A stretch of 64,000 nt of DNA from Pseudomonas sp. N040 (GTDB lineage: Bacteria > Pseudomonadota > Gammaproteobacteria > Pseudomonadales > Pseudomonadaceae), in the NCBI RefSeq assembly GCF_015637705.1, contig NZ_JADOBE010000005.1, positions 248,001 through 312,000 on the forward strand, written 5' to 3'. The notes under the pieces are model-generated. The model ran no database searches, had not been told where the DNA came from, and worked only from the letters and a program-made list of their open reading frames with translations. A program made the position numbers and the translations under genes. Shown here one piece after another: positions 25,724 to 33,220 of this stretch (positions are counted from its first letter, which is position 1; each line of letters begins with the position of its first letter).

Positions 25724-27226
25724 ATGAGTGATGAGTCCATCGATGTTCTGGTAATCGGCAGCGGGTTTGGCGGTGCTGTCGCCGCCAACCGCCTGGCCCT
25801 CGCCGGCAAGCGCGTGCTGTTGCTGGAACGCGGGCCCTGGCGCGATTCGTTGCCGGTACGGGCGCTGGGCATCAGCCGGCGCGCGCCCTTTCCCTACGGG
25901 CGCAAGGCGCTGACGCACTTCCTGCATTCCCTGCATGGGCAGCGCTGCAGTCTGCGCCTGAACAAGAATGGGTTTTACGAGATCGGTTCGCTGGCCGGGC
26001 TCTACACGCTCGCCGCGGCGTCGGTGGGTGGCGGCAGCCTGGCCTATGGCGGGCTGGTTGAACCGCCGCGCAACACGGCGATGTGGCATGACCGGCATCC
26101 GCAGTTGCAGGCGGAGGCGGTTGAGCGCTACTACGCCAAAGTGATCAGCGATCTGGGCGGTGCGCCCATATCGAGGGCGCAACCGCTGCCGCAAACTGTC
26201 TGGGAGCACTTCCCTACGAACGATCCGCGCTGTCAGCCTGCCGACCCGCAGCCGCTGCTGGCCAGCCTGATCCCGCCCACGGCCGCCTTGGCCGGCACGC
26301 TGGCGCCGCAGCCTCCCGGCAGCCTGCCCCGCGAGTACTGCAACTTCCGGGGCGACAGCTTTCTCGGTTCGCCCGGCGGGGCCAAGGCCTCGGTCGATTT
26401 CATCTACCTGGCGCCCGTGCTGGGCAAGGGACTGAGCGTGCGCGACCTGTGCGAAGTGACGCACCTCGCGCCGGCCCGGGACGGCCATGGCGGCTATAGC
26501 GTGAGCTACAAGGACCTGGCCGCGGGCACCACGCACAGCGTCCGCGCACCGAGCGTAGTGCTCGCCGCCGGCACCCTGAACACCCTGAAACTGCTGTTTG
26601 CCGGAGCGCAGGCAGAGGCGGGACTGGCGCCCATGCCGGCGCTGGGCCGGGGCTTTTTCGCCAATGGCGACATGCTCGGCGCCTGGGTAAATCGCGCGGC
26701 CAGATTGCCGAGCTTCGACTCGCCACCGGTGCAAGGCGCGCTGACGCTCGCCGGCTATGAGGACTACGTCATAGGCATCGGCGGTCTGCCCGGCTTCGAA
26801 ACCTGGCCATTGCCCGGCTTCGTCAAGCGCTTCCTGGCCAAGGTGTTTTTCGTCTATGCCATGGGCGCCGACAGTACCCGCGCCTCGGTGACCTGGGTCA
26901 AGGGTCGGCTGCGCTCCGATTACGATTACCGCCAGGAGCCGATTTATGCGCGCTTGCGCCAGGCCTTCGGCATCATCAGCGAGGTCAGCGGGCACAAGGC
27001 CTATCCGCTGCGCAAGCCCCTCAGTCCGCACATGGGCGGCGGTGCGCGTCTGGGCGCCAACGCCAGCGAAGGCGTCATCGACCACTGCGGTGAGGTGTAC
27101 GGCAATCCCGGCTTGTATGTGGTCGATGGCGCCGCCCTGCCCGCCGCGCCAGGCGGGCCGCCCTCGGTCACGATTGCCGCCTGGGCGCACCACGTCGCCG
27201 ACGGCATCGCCCGGCGCGGTTGCTGA
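25724..27226 (+). CDS. GMC-family FAD oxidoreductase (cholesterol oxidase-like)
   Basis: A 500-residue flavoprotein with the N-terminal FAD motif VLVIGSGFGGAVAANRLA, a second glycine-rich block VGGGSLAYGG, and the C-terminal HMGGGARLGANASEGVID and NPGLYVVDGAALPAAPGG that complete the FAD and active site in GMC/cholesterol-oxidase-like enzymes. It has no signal peptide. It would oxidise an alcohol on a sterol-like or other bulky substrate; the substrate is unknown. Start ATG 25724 lies 10 bases after the membrane-protein gene and has no strong Shine-Dalgarno, so coupling is likely. Confidence 0.85.
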   Translation: MSDESIDVLVIGSGFGGAVAANRLALAGKRVLLLERGPWRDSLPVRALGISRRAPFPYGRKALTHFLHSLHGQRCSLRLNKNGFYEIGSLAGLYTLAAASVGGGSLAYGGLVEPPRNTAMWHDRHPQLQAEAVERYYAKVISDLGGAPISRAQPLPQTVWEHFPTNDPRCQPADPQPLLASLIPPTAALAGTLAPQPPGSLPREYCNFRGDSFLGSPGGAKASVDFIYLAPVLGKGLSVRDLCEVTHLAPARDGHGGYSVSYKDLAAGTTHSVRAPSVVLAAGTLNTLKLLFAGAQAEAGLAPMPALGRGFFANGDMLGAWVNRAARLPSFDSPPVQGALTLAGYEDYVIGIGGLPGFETWPLPGFVKRFLAKVFFVYAMGADSTRASVTWVKGRLRSDYDYRQEPIYARLRQAFGIISEVSGHKAYPLRKPLSPHMGGGARLGANASEGVIDHCGEVYGNPGLYVVDGAALPAAPGGPPSVTIAAWAHHVADGIARRGC

Positions 27227-27475
27227 AGCACCGCAACCGCTCAAGGCAGTCCCTGCCGCTATCCGGGCCTGCCGCAGCGGCGGGATGGTATTCGACGCCT
27301 GACCGCTTGCAGTGCTCAACCCGCTGAAAAATCCTTGAAGGCCAGCAGCCCGGAACTGTTTGAGCGCTGTCGTGCAGGCCATATGCGCCAAGCCAGCCGC
27401 TGCTTTGCCGGCATGGCTTGCCGCGGCGGGGAGGGTGCGGCTTAATGCGCCGACCTGCCGAGGAGCGCTTCCGCC

Positions 27476-28213
27476 ATGACCCACTTAGCCGTTGACCCGC
27501 CGGTCGCCTGTGCCTCACCCGCCGCCTTGCGTGCGCTGATCGAAAGCCGCCGGGCGGTGCGCCGTTTCACCGATGAAAAAGTACCGGACGCGGTGATTCG
27601 CGATTGCCTGGAAATGGCCGTGCTGGCGCCCAACTCCTGCAACCTGCAGCCGTGGAGCTTCCAGGTGATCCGCGATCCGGCGTTGCTGAAGCAGCTGCAC
27701 CTGGTGTGCATGAGCCAGAACGCCGCCCTGGCGCCGCTGATCATTGCCGTGCTGGCGCGGCCGGATACCTGGAAACAGGCCTGCCAGAACATCGTCACCT
27801 ACTGGCCCGAGCCGCAGGTACCGCAGCGGATCAGCCGCTTCTACGCCAAGACCGCGCCGTTCCAGTACAACCAGGGCCCGCTCGGCCTGCTCGGCCTGTT
27901 CAAGCGCCAGCTGGTGCGCCTGCTGGCCCTGCGCAAGCCGCTGATGCGCACGCCCAACAGCAAGGCGCAGATGCGCCTGTGGGCGGTCAAGTCGACCGCG
28001 CTGGCAGCGGAGAACCTGATGCTGGCGTTCCAGAGTCATGGTTATGCGACCTGCCCGATGGAAGGCTTCGACGAGGTACGCCTGCGCAAGGTCCTGGATA
28101 TTCCGCGCCAGGCGCTGCCGATCATGCTGCTGGCAGTCGGCCGGCAGGGCGAGAAGGGCATCTACAATCCGCGCCTGCGCTTTCCGCTGGAGCAGCATGT
28201 CACCTGGCTGTGA
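27476..28213 (+). CDS. Nitroreductase-family FMN oxidoreductase
   Basis: A 245-residue nitroreductase-fold protein. The N-terminal ALIESRRAVRRFTDEKVPDAVI and LEMAVLAPNSCNLQPWSFQVI carry the FMN phosphate-binding Arg/Ser pattern, and LAVGRQGEKG is near the C-terminus. It likely reduces nitro, quinone or related groups with NAD(P)H. AGGAGCGCTTCCGCC precedes the ATG at 27476. No operon partner: 249 bp upstream and a broken toxin gene downstream. Confidence 0.87.
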   Translation: MTHLAVDPPVACASPAALRALIESRRAVRRFTDEKVPDAVIRDCLEMAVLAPNSCNLQPWSFQVIRDPALLKQLHLVCMSQNAALAPLIIAVLARPDTWKQACQNIVTYWPEPQVPQRISRFYAKTAPFQYNQGPLGLLGLFKRQLVRLLALRKPLMRTPNSKAQMRLWAVKSTALAAENLMLAFQSHGYATCPMEGFDEVRLRKVLDIPRQALPIMLLAVGRQGEKGIYNPRLRFPLEQHVTWL

Positions 28214-28302
28214 GTGTCAGGCTCTCCCGGGGTGTGCCGGGGGTATGTTGAAGGCGCTCTAAAGCGGCGTGCTACTCAAATGTGGGGAGGTCGCGGCCAG
28301 CA

Positions 28303-28463
28303 TTATTCGTAGTGCGTCCATAACCGCAGCACCTTGACCACCTGCTCATGCTCAAGGACCTGATACACGATGCGGTGCTGAATGTTGCTGCGGCGCGAAT
28401 AGGCGCCGGCCTAATCGCCGACAAGCTTTTCGTATGGGGGAGGGTTCTGAAACGGGTTGAGTG
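28303..28463 (-). pseudogene. Remnant of a Txe/YoeB-family (RelE superfamily) toxin gene
   Basis: Translating the minus strand in the frame that ends at the TAA at 28303-28305 gives NPFQNPPPYEKLVGD, an in-frame stop (TAG at 28411-28413), then AGAYSRRSNIQHRIVYQV and LRLWTHYE. This is the C-terminal half of a YoeB/Txe mRNA interferase: the SRR...QHR block and the final HYE are typical. The N-terminal half is absent and no antitoxin gene is visible upstream, so the gene is dead. It abuts an AT-richer patch. Confidence 0.8.
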
Positions 28464-28556
28464 CAACAAAATAAAAAGGTCGGAGTTATTTAGTTTGCGC
28501 TCTTTGTGCTGTTGTGGCGGATTGAAAATAAATCATTCCGCCCCCTTCAACTCCCG

Positions 28557-29381
28557 TTACTCGTCAATGCCATGCACCTGTGCCTCAATCATGGGATCAT
28601 CGCCATCAAGGTAGAAGCGATAGGTAATAGGATAAGCCTCTGCATTGTTCATCAACGCTGTGCCTGTGCAATTGCGAGAGGCGGCGGAACCGATCACCTG
28701 CTTTGCGTCTCTGATCTTGATAATGGAGAGACCGGCGACCCTGCCGAGCGGGGCGTTCTCAAGAGCGCTGGAAACCTCCGTCTGTGCTTCTTCACTGTCG
28801 CACTTCGGGAAATCCGCCATAAGGCGTTCTTGCGCCCGAGTTTCTTCTTCGACTTTTTCTTGAGCGTAACGTTGATCTTTCTCGACCTGCTGCTCTTGTG
28901 CCTTGCGGACCAGTTCAGCACTGGCTATCGCTTCTTTGGACTCCGTAAGAGTGTTTGCGTCATCAAGTGAGCTAGGGTCTTCAGAGGGATATGCGCCGTT
29001 GAGCTCACGTAACTCAAGTGCTCTTGCCGAATTCAAGTTCATTGGGCAGTAGGCATACATTGGAGAACCAATGTAAGCGCCAGCCAAATCACAGTGAGTG
29101 TTCCGGTACTGAAGCCATGCTTTTTGTGAGGACTCAAATCTCTTTGCGTCCTCCGGTTTCTCGGCAAGAATCCGAGCATAGATTGATTTGTAGTTTCGTG
29201 TAATTTCGCTCTTTGCTTTTTCTGAAACCTCAGCAGAACACTCTGTAACCACCCCGTTGTTTATATATCCAGCCCTGTCCAGGCATTTTCCATACAGGGC
29301 ATCAAATTCGGATGGCGTTTGCGCACTCGCGGCGAGAGATACGAGAAGCAGTAGCGGATATACCGGCGCAATGTTCTTCAT
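28557..29381 (-). CDS. LprI-like (DUF1311) secreted protein
   Basis: A 274-residue protein with signal peptide MKNIAPVYPLLLLVSLAASAQT, then a domain with paired cysteines and the pattern YKSIYARILAEKPEDAKRFESSQKAWLQYRNTHC typical of DUF1311/lysozyme inhibitor LprI N-terminal domains. A coiled, glutamate-rich stretch (residues about 155-190) and a C-terminal part with two more cysteines follow. The ATG at 29381 is favoured over the GTG at 29393 because GGTGA sits just upstream. Base composition is clearly more A/T-rich than the neighbours, suggesting acquisition. Exact role is unknown. Confidence 0.75.
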   Translation of the reverse strand: MKNIAPVYPLLLLVSLAASAQTPSEFDALYGKCLDRAGYINNGVVTECSAEVSEKAKSEITRNYKSIYARILAEKPEDAKRFESSQKAWLQYRNTHCDLAGAYIGSPMYAYCPMNLNSARALELRELNGAYPSEDPSSLDDANTLTESKEAIASAELVRKAQEQQVEKDQRYAQEKVEEETRAQERLMADFPKCDSEEAQTEVSSALENAPLGRVAGLSIIKIRDAKQVIGSAASRNCTGTALMNNAEAYPITYRFYLDGDDPMIEAQVHGIDE

Positions 29382-29433
29382 TTGTTTTGTCACCAGTGGA
29401 AATGAGAATGGGCGGTTGCAGGGGCTGAAAGTG

Positions 29434-29489
29434 AAATGGGGGTCAGACTCGATTTTCGCTCATTCCTGTAAATCGAGTCTGACCCCATT
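29434..29489. repeat. Palindromic element with ggggtcagactcgattt arms
   Basis: The arms tgggggtcagactcgattt (29437-29455) and aaatcgagtctgacccca (29470-29487) are inverted copies around a 14-base centre. This core is familiar to me as a motif that recurs next to REP-associated tyrosine transposases in many gammaproteobacteria; no transposase gene is present here. It lies between the LprI-like gene and the TetR gene. Confidence 0.65.
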
Positions 29490-29765
29490 ACCTTGCATTA
29501 CCTCTGAGGCCGGGCGTTGCAGCGGTCAGGATGACCGTATAAGGGAAGTTATACGCCATGGATGCAAAGCCACGGCTGTGTGCAGATGCGCGAGCCAGTT
29601 CGCCTCGAACACTACTTCATTCGCCTCGCGCCGGTCTATTGCCAGGATGGCCGGCGGCTTGTGGCCATGACTGGCTGGCGTCCTGTCCGCTGCTGGGTGC
29701 ATGCCCGCCAATCACGCAAATCAATAGTGCTGGGCAGGCGAGACGACCGGTCATATTCTTGCGCC
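29490..29765. other. Gap between the palindromic element and the TetR gene
   Basis: The TetR frame stays open upstream to 29562 but the translation there has no recognisable domain. I see no other gene. The last 30 bases hold a short palindrome described separately. Confidence 0.35.
29743..29754. promoter_or_regulatory. Possible TetR-regulator operator (gaccggtc core)
   Basis: An 8-bp palindrome GACCGGTC (29745-29752) lies 14 bases before the TetR ATG, where an autoregulatory site would be expected. NemR-type regulators are known to bind short GC-centred palindromes upstream of their own gene. Weak evidence because the repeat is short. Confidence 0.3.
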
Positions 29766-30359
29766 ATGAAAACCAGCATTCGACTCGACAAGCGTGAACT
29801 GATTCTTGCCAAGGGCGCGCAGGTGATGACCCGTCGCGGTTATCACGGCACCGGGGTGCAGGAGATCGTGCAGGCCGCCGGCATCCCCAAGGGCTCGTTC
29901 TATCACTACTTCGCCAGCAAGGAAGACTTTGCCCTGCAGGCGCTGGCCTTCACCTACCAGCCGCGGTTGCAGCGCTATGCCCAGGCGCTGGGCAATCCGG
30001 CAGTGAGTCCGCGGGCGCGCATCCTCGGCTATTACGGCGGGCTGTTGCAGCATTTCAGCCAGCAGGAACGCCTGGAATACCACTGCTTCATTGGCAGCCT
30101 GAGCTTCGAGATGAGCGAGCTGCTGCCGGCGATCGGCGAGCAGGTTGAAGCCATCCTGCAGGAGTCCGCGCTGATTCTGCAGCGCTGTCTGGAAGAGGCT
30201 CAACGGGCCGGCGAGCTGTCCGCCGGCGAGGATTGCGCCAACCTCGCGGCCTTCATCGCCAATGCCTGGCAGGGCGTGCTGACCCGGCTCAAGGTCGGCA
30301 GCCAGACCGAACCTGTCGAAGCTTTCGTAAAACGCCTTGAGCGCTTGCTCACGGCCTGA
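29766..30359 (+). CDS. TetR-family regulator (NemR/AcuR-like)
   Basis: A 197-residue TetR protein. The helix-turn-helix lies at about residues 27-50 (GTGVQEIVQAAGIPKGSFYHYFASKEDF). Cysteine and histidine occur in EYHCFIGSL near residue 106, a position used for redox or electrophile sensing in NemR-like regulators. It sits 45 bases before an old yellow enzyme gene on the same strand, the classic nemR-nemA arrangement, so it probably represses that gene in response to reactive electrophiles (inference). Confidence 0.85.
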   Translation: MKTSIRLDKRELILAKGAQVMTRRGYHGTGVQEIVQAAGIPKGSFYHYFASKEDFALQALAFTYQPRLQRYAQALGNPAVSPRARILGYYGGLLQHFSQQERLEYHCFIGSLSFEMSELLPAIGEQVEAILQESALILQRCLEEAQRAGELSAGEDCANLAAFIANAWQGVLTRLKVGSQTEPVEAFVKRLERLLTA

Positions 30360-30404
30360 TCTTTCAACCTTCACCTATTGCGTGATGACATCAAAGGAAA
30401 TCCC

Positions 30405-31514
30405 ATGACCGCTACTGTAACCGCCCTGTTTGAACCCTTTCGCCTTGGTACCCTGGAGCTGCCCACCCGCGTGGTGATGGCGCCGATGACCCGGTCCTTC
30501 TCCCCCGGCGGCGTGCCCAACAGCAAGGTCATCGAGTACTACCGGCGTCGCGCGGCGGCCGGTGTCGGCCTGATCATCACCGAGGGCACCACGGTTGGGC
30601 ACAAGGCCTCCAACGGTTATCCGAACGTGCCGCGCTTCTTCGGCGAGGACGCCCTGGCTGGCTGGAAGAAAGTCGTTGAGGCGGTGCACGCCGAAGGCGG
30701 CAAGATCGTTCCGCAACTCTGGCATGTGGGCAATGTGCGCAAGCTCGGTACCGAACCGGACGGCGACGTGCCCGGCTATGGTCCGATGGAAAAGCTCAAG
30801 GACGGCAAGGAAGTCGTGCACGGCATGAGCAAGGCTGATATCGACGAATGCGTTGCCGCCTTTGCTCAGGCCGCAGCGGATGCCAAGGCCATCGGCATGG
30901 ACGGCGTGGAAATTCACGGCGCGCACGGCTACCTGATCGACCAGTTCTTCTGGGAAGGCACCAATCAGCGCACCGATGAATACGGTGGCAGCCTGGCCAA
31001 CCGTTCGCGCTTTGCCATCGAGCTGATCAAGGCGGTGCGTGCCGCGGTCGGCCCGGATTTCCCGGTCATCCTGCGGTTCTCGCAGTGGAAGCAGCAGGAC
31101 TACAGCGCGCGTCTGGTGCAAACCCCGGAAGCGCTGGGCGAGTTTTTGCAGCCGCTGGCGGATGCCGGCGTGGACATCTTCCACTGCTCGCAGCGGCGCT
31201 TCTGGGAGCCCGAGTTCGAAGGTTCCGACCTCAACCTGGCCGGCTGGACCCGCCAGCTCACCGGCAAGCCAACCATCACCGTGGGCAGTGTCGGTCTGGA
31301 TGGCGAGTTCCTGCAGTTCATGGTCAACACCGACAAGGTGGCCAAGCCGGCTGATCTGGGCGCGCTGCTGACCCGCCTGAACAACCGGGAATTCGACCTG
31401 GTGGCGGTGGGCCGTGCCCTGCTGGTCGATCCGGACTGGGCGGTGAAGGTGCGTGACGGCCGCCAGGACGACATCCTGCCGTTCAGCCGCGAGGCGCTGA
31501 TGACCCTGGCCTGA
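30405..31514 (+). CDS. Old yellow enzyme-type NADH:flavin oxidoreductase (NemA-like)
   Basis: A 369-residue TIM-barrel FMN ene-reductase. Typical blocks are VVMAPMTRS, QLWHVGN, GVEIHGAHGYLIDQFFW and NQRTDEYGGSLANRSRF, with the paired histidine/asparagine-type substrate site. It reduces activated C=C bonds of enals, enones and nitro compounds with NAD(P)H. AAAGGA precedes the ATG at 30405. Co-transcribed with the TetR gene. Confidence 0.92.
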   Translation: MTATVTALFEPFRLGTLELPTRVVMAPMTRSFSPGGVPNSKVIEYYRRRAAAGVGLIITEGTTVGHKASNGYPNVPRFFGEDALAGWKKVVEAVHAEGGKIVPQLWHVGNVRKLGTEPDGDVPGYGPMEKLKDGKEVVHGMSKADIDECVAAFAQAAADAKAIGMDGVEIHGAHGYLIDQFFWEGTNQRTDEYGGSLANRSRFAIELIKAVRAAVGPDFPVILRFSQWKQQDYSARLVQTPEALGEFLQPLADAGVDIFHCSQRRFWEPEFEGSDLNLAGWTRQLTGKPTITVGSVGLDGEFLQFMVNTDKVAKPADLGALLTRLNNREFDLVAVGRALLVDPDWAVKVRDGRQDDILPFSREALMTLA

Positions 31515-31570
31515 GTCTGGGTGCCAACAAAAAGACGCTGTCTGCGTTAGGGGTTGAACGTGCTTTTCCC

Positions 31571-31638
31571 GCGTAGGGTGGGCTTTAGCCCACCAATGCC
31601 AGACACATAGTTGCGGTGGGCTGAAGCCCGCCCTACGC
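31571..31638. repeat. REP-like palindromic doublet, copy 3
   Basis: Units gcgtagggtgggctttagcccacc and ggtgggctgaagcccgccctacgc lie back to back with complementary ends. They share the gtagggtgg...ccctac frame of copies 1 and 2 but carry a different inner stem (gggctttagccc). Confidence 0.7.
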
Positions 31639-31684
31639 CCGCACTACGGCAAGCGGGGCTTCAACCCATAACGGGTAAATAGCC

Positions 31685-31718
31685 AACAAAAAGCCCCGCT
31701 TCGGCGGGGCTTTTTGTT
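31685..31718. terminator. Bidirectional terminator downstream of sodB
   Basis: Perfect 15-bp stem aacaaaaagccccgc / gcggggctttttgtt with a TTCG tetraloop, between two convergent genes. Confidence 0.9.
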
Positions 31719-31766
31719 TGGCGGCAGGGCAACCGCTGGAGGTTGCCAGTGGCTGCAGGGCCTGGA

Positions 31767-32348
31767 TCAGGCGGCGAAGTTCTTCGCCACGAACTCCCAG
31801 TTGACCAGGTTCCAGAACGCCTCGACGTACTTCGGCCGCATGTTGCGGTAGTCGATGTAGTAGGCGTGTTCCCACACGTCGCAGGTCAGCAGCGGGGTGT
31901 CGCCGCTGGTCAGCGGGCAGCCGGCGCCGATGGTGCTGGCCAGGGCCAGGGAACCGTCGGCCTTCTTCACCAGCCAGCCCCAGCCGGAGCCGAAGGTGCC
32001 GATGGAGGTCTTGCTGAATTCTTCCTTGAACTTGTCGAACGAACCGAAAGCCGCGTTGATCGCGTCGGCCAGGGCGCCAGTCGGCTGGCCACCGCCGTTC
32101 GGGCTCAGGCAGTTCCAGTAGAAGGTGTGGTTCCAGATCTGTGCGGCGTTGTTGAAGATGCCGCCCGAGGAGGTCTTGATGATCTCTTCCAGGGACTTGC
32201 CTTCGAACTCGGTGCCCGGCACCAGGTTGTTCAGGTTCACCACATAGGCGTTGTGGTGCTTGTCATGGTGGTATTCCAGGGTCTCGGCGGACAGGTGCGG
32301 CTCGAGGGCGTTCTTCTCATAGGGCAGCGGCGGCAATTCGAAAGCCAT
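31767..32348 (-). CDS. sodB: Superoxide dismutase (Fe type)
   Basis: A 193-residue Fe/Mn SOD. Metal ligands are at the standard SodB positions: His27 (YHHDKHH), His74 (WNHTFYW), Asp157 and His161 ([11 protein letters not shown]). It removes cytoplasmic superoxide. The sequence is of the iron type ([15 protein letters not shown]). No frame damage, and a strong terminator follows. Confidence 0.96.
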   Translation of the reverse strand: MAFELPPLPYEKNALEPHLSAETLEYHHDKHHNAYVVNLNNLVPGTEFEGKSLEEIIKTSSGGIFNNAAQIWNHTFYWNCLSPNGGGQPTGALADAINAAFGSFDKFKEEFSKTSIGTFGSGWGWLVKKADGSLALASTIGAGCPLTSGDTPLLTCDVWEHAYYIDYRNMRPKYVEAFWNLVNWEFVAKNFAA

Positions 32349-32515
32349 GGTCGATCTCCTAACAAATCTGGATGGTAAGGCTGTGGCGGGGCCGTTCAGC
32401 GGGCCGCGCGGGTTGCCCCGGGCACCGCGAGGGCCAGATCATACACCTGGCCCGGGGGCATATCCACGCCACAACTGTGTGGTCAAAGCCGCAAGGCCCG
32501 GCTGGCAGCCGGGTC

Positions 32516-33115
32516 TCAGCCGAGCAGCAACTGCCCGGCGACACTGAACATCATCAGCGCCACCAGAATGTCCAGCACCCGCCAGGTGGCCGGCCTGGCC
32601 AGCCAGGGCGCGAGGAAGGCCGCGCCCAGGGCCAGGCTGAAGAACCACAGCAGCGAGGCGCTCGCCGCGCCCAGCGCATAGGCGGCCGGTTCGGCCTGCT
32701 GGGCGCCGAGCGAGCCGATCAGCAGCACGGTGTCCAGGTACACATGCGGGTTGAGCAGGGTGACGGCCAGCGTCGTCAGCAGCACCGCCCGCCGGGATTG
32801 CGCCGCTGGCCGTTCCTCCTGCACCAGGCTTTGCGGGCGCAGGGCGCGGTACAGGGCGCAGCCGCCATACCACAGCAGGAACGCCGCCCCGCCCCAGCGC
32901 GCCAGGCCCAGCAGCAGCGGGCTTTGCAGCAGCAGGCTGGCCAGGCCGAACACCCCGGCGGCGACCAGCAGGGCATCGCAGACCAGGCAGACGCTGGCGA
33001 CCAGCAAGTGATGCTCGCGGCGCAGGCTTTGCGCCAGCACATAGGCATTCTGCGCGCCGATGGCCATGATCAGGCCTACCGACACCAGCAGGCCATTCAG
33101 GTAACTCTGCCCCAT
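32516..33115 (-). CDS. argO: LysE/ArgO-type basic amino acid exporter
   Basis: A 199-residue inner-membrane protein with six hydrophobic segments. The N-terminal GLIMAIGAQNAYVLAQSLR and the ALLTTLAVTLLNPHVYLDT-like block in the middle are typical of LysE/ArgO. It exports arginine or lysine. It is divergent from an ArgP-like regulator, as in E. coli argO/argP, and their shared 105-bp gap should hold the control sites. Confidence 0.88.
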   Translation of the reverse strand: MGQSYLNGLLVSVGLIMAIGAQNAYVLAQSLRREHHLLVASVCLVCDALLVAAGVFGLASLLLQSPLLLGLARWGGAAFLLWYGGCALYRALRPQSLVQEERPAAQSRRAVLLTTLAVTLLNPHVYLDTVLLIGSLGAQQAEPAAYALGAASASLLWFFSLALGAAFLAPWLARPATWRVLDILVALMMFSVAGQLLLG

Positions 33116-33176
33116 CTGTTCAATCCTTCATCGCTGTCAGGTTTTTACTGCTGGTCAGTCTGCGGGCCGGGCGAGT

Positions 33177-33216
33177 ATAAGGAAAACAAATGTTGCTGAT
33201 CGGTCATAAGGAAAAC
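33177..33216 (+). promoter_or_regulatory. Duplicated ataaggaaaac element before argP
   Basis: The 11-mer ATAAGGAAAAC occurs at 33177-33187 and again at 33206-33216, 29 bases apart. Each contains an AAGGA Shine-Dalgarno: the first precedes a nine-codon ORF, the second precedes the TTG start of argP. They may be paired ribosome sites or part of an ArgP operator. Confidence 0.5.
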
Positions 33217-33219
33217 TGA
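33190..33219 (+). CDS. Putative nine-codon upstream ORF of argP
   Basis: ATG at 33190 encodes MLLIGHKEN and stops at TGA 33217-33219, one base before the argP start codon TTG at 33221. An AAGGA lies seven bases upstream. The placement suggests terminating ribosomes could restart on argP, but chance cannot be excluded for an ORF this short. Confidence 0.4.
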   Translation: MLLIGHKEN

Positions 33220-33220
33220 T

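Noticed and set aside
29562..29765. 68-residue extension of the TetR/NemR-like protein
   Set aside because: No TetR member has such an extension and the sequence has no domain; the ATG at 29766 starts the normal N-terminus.
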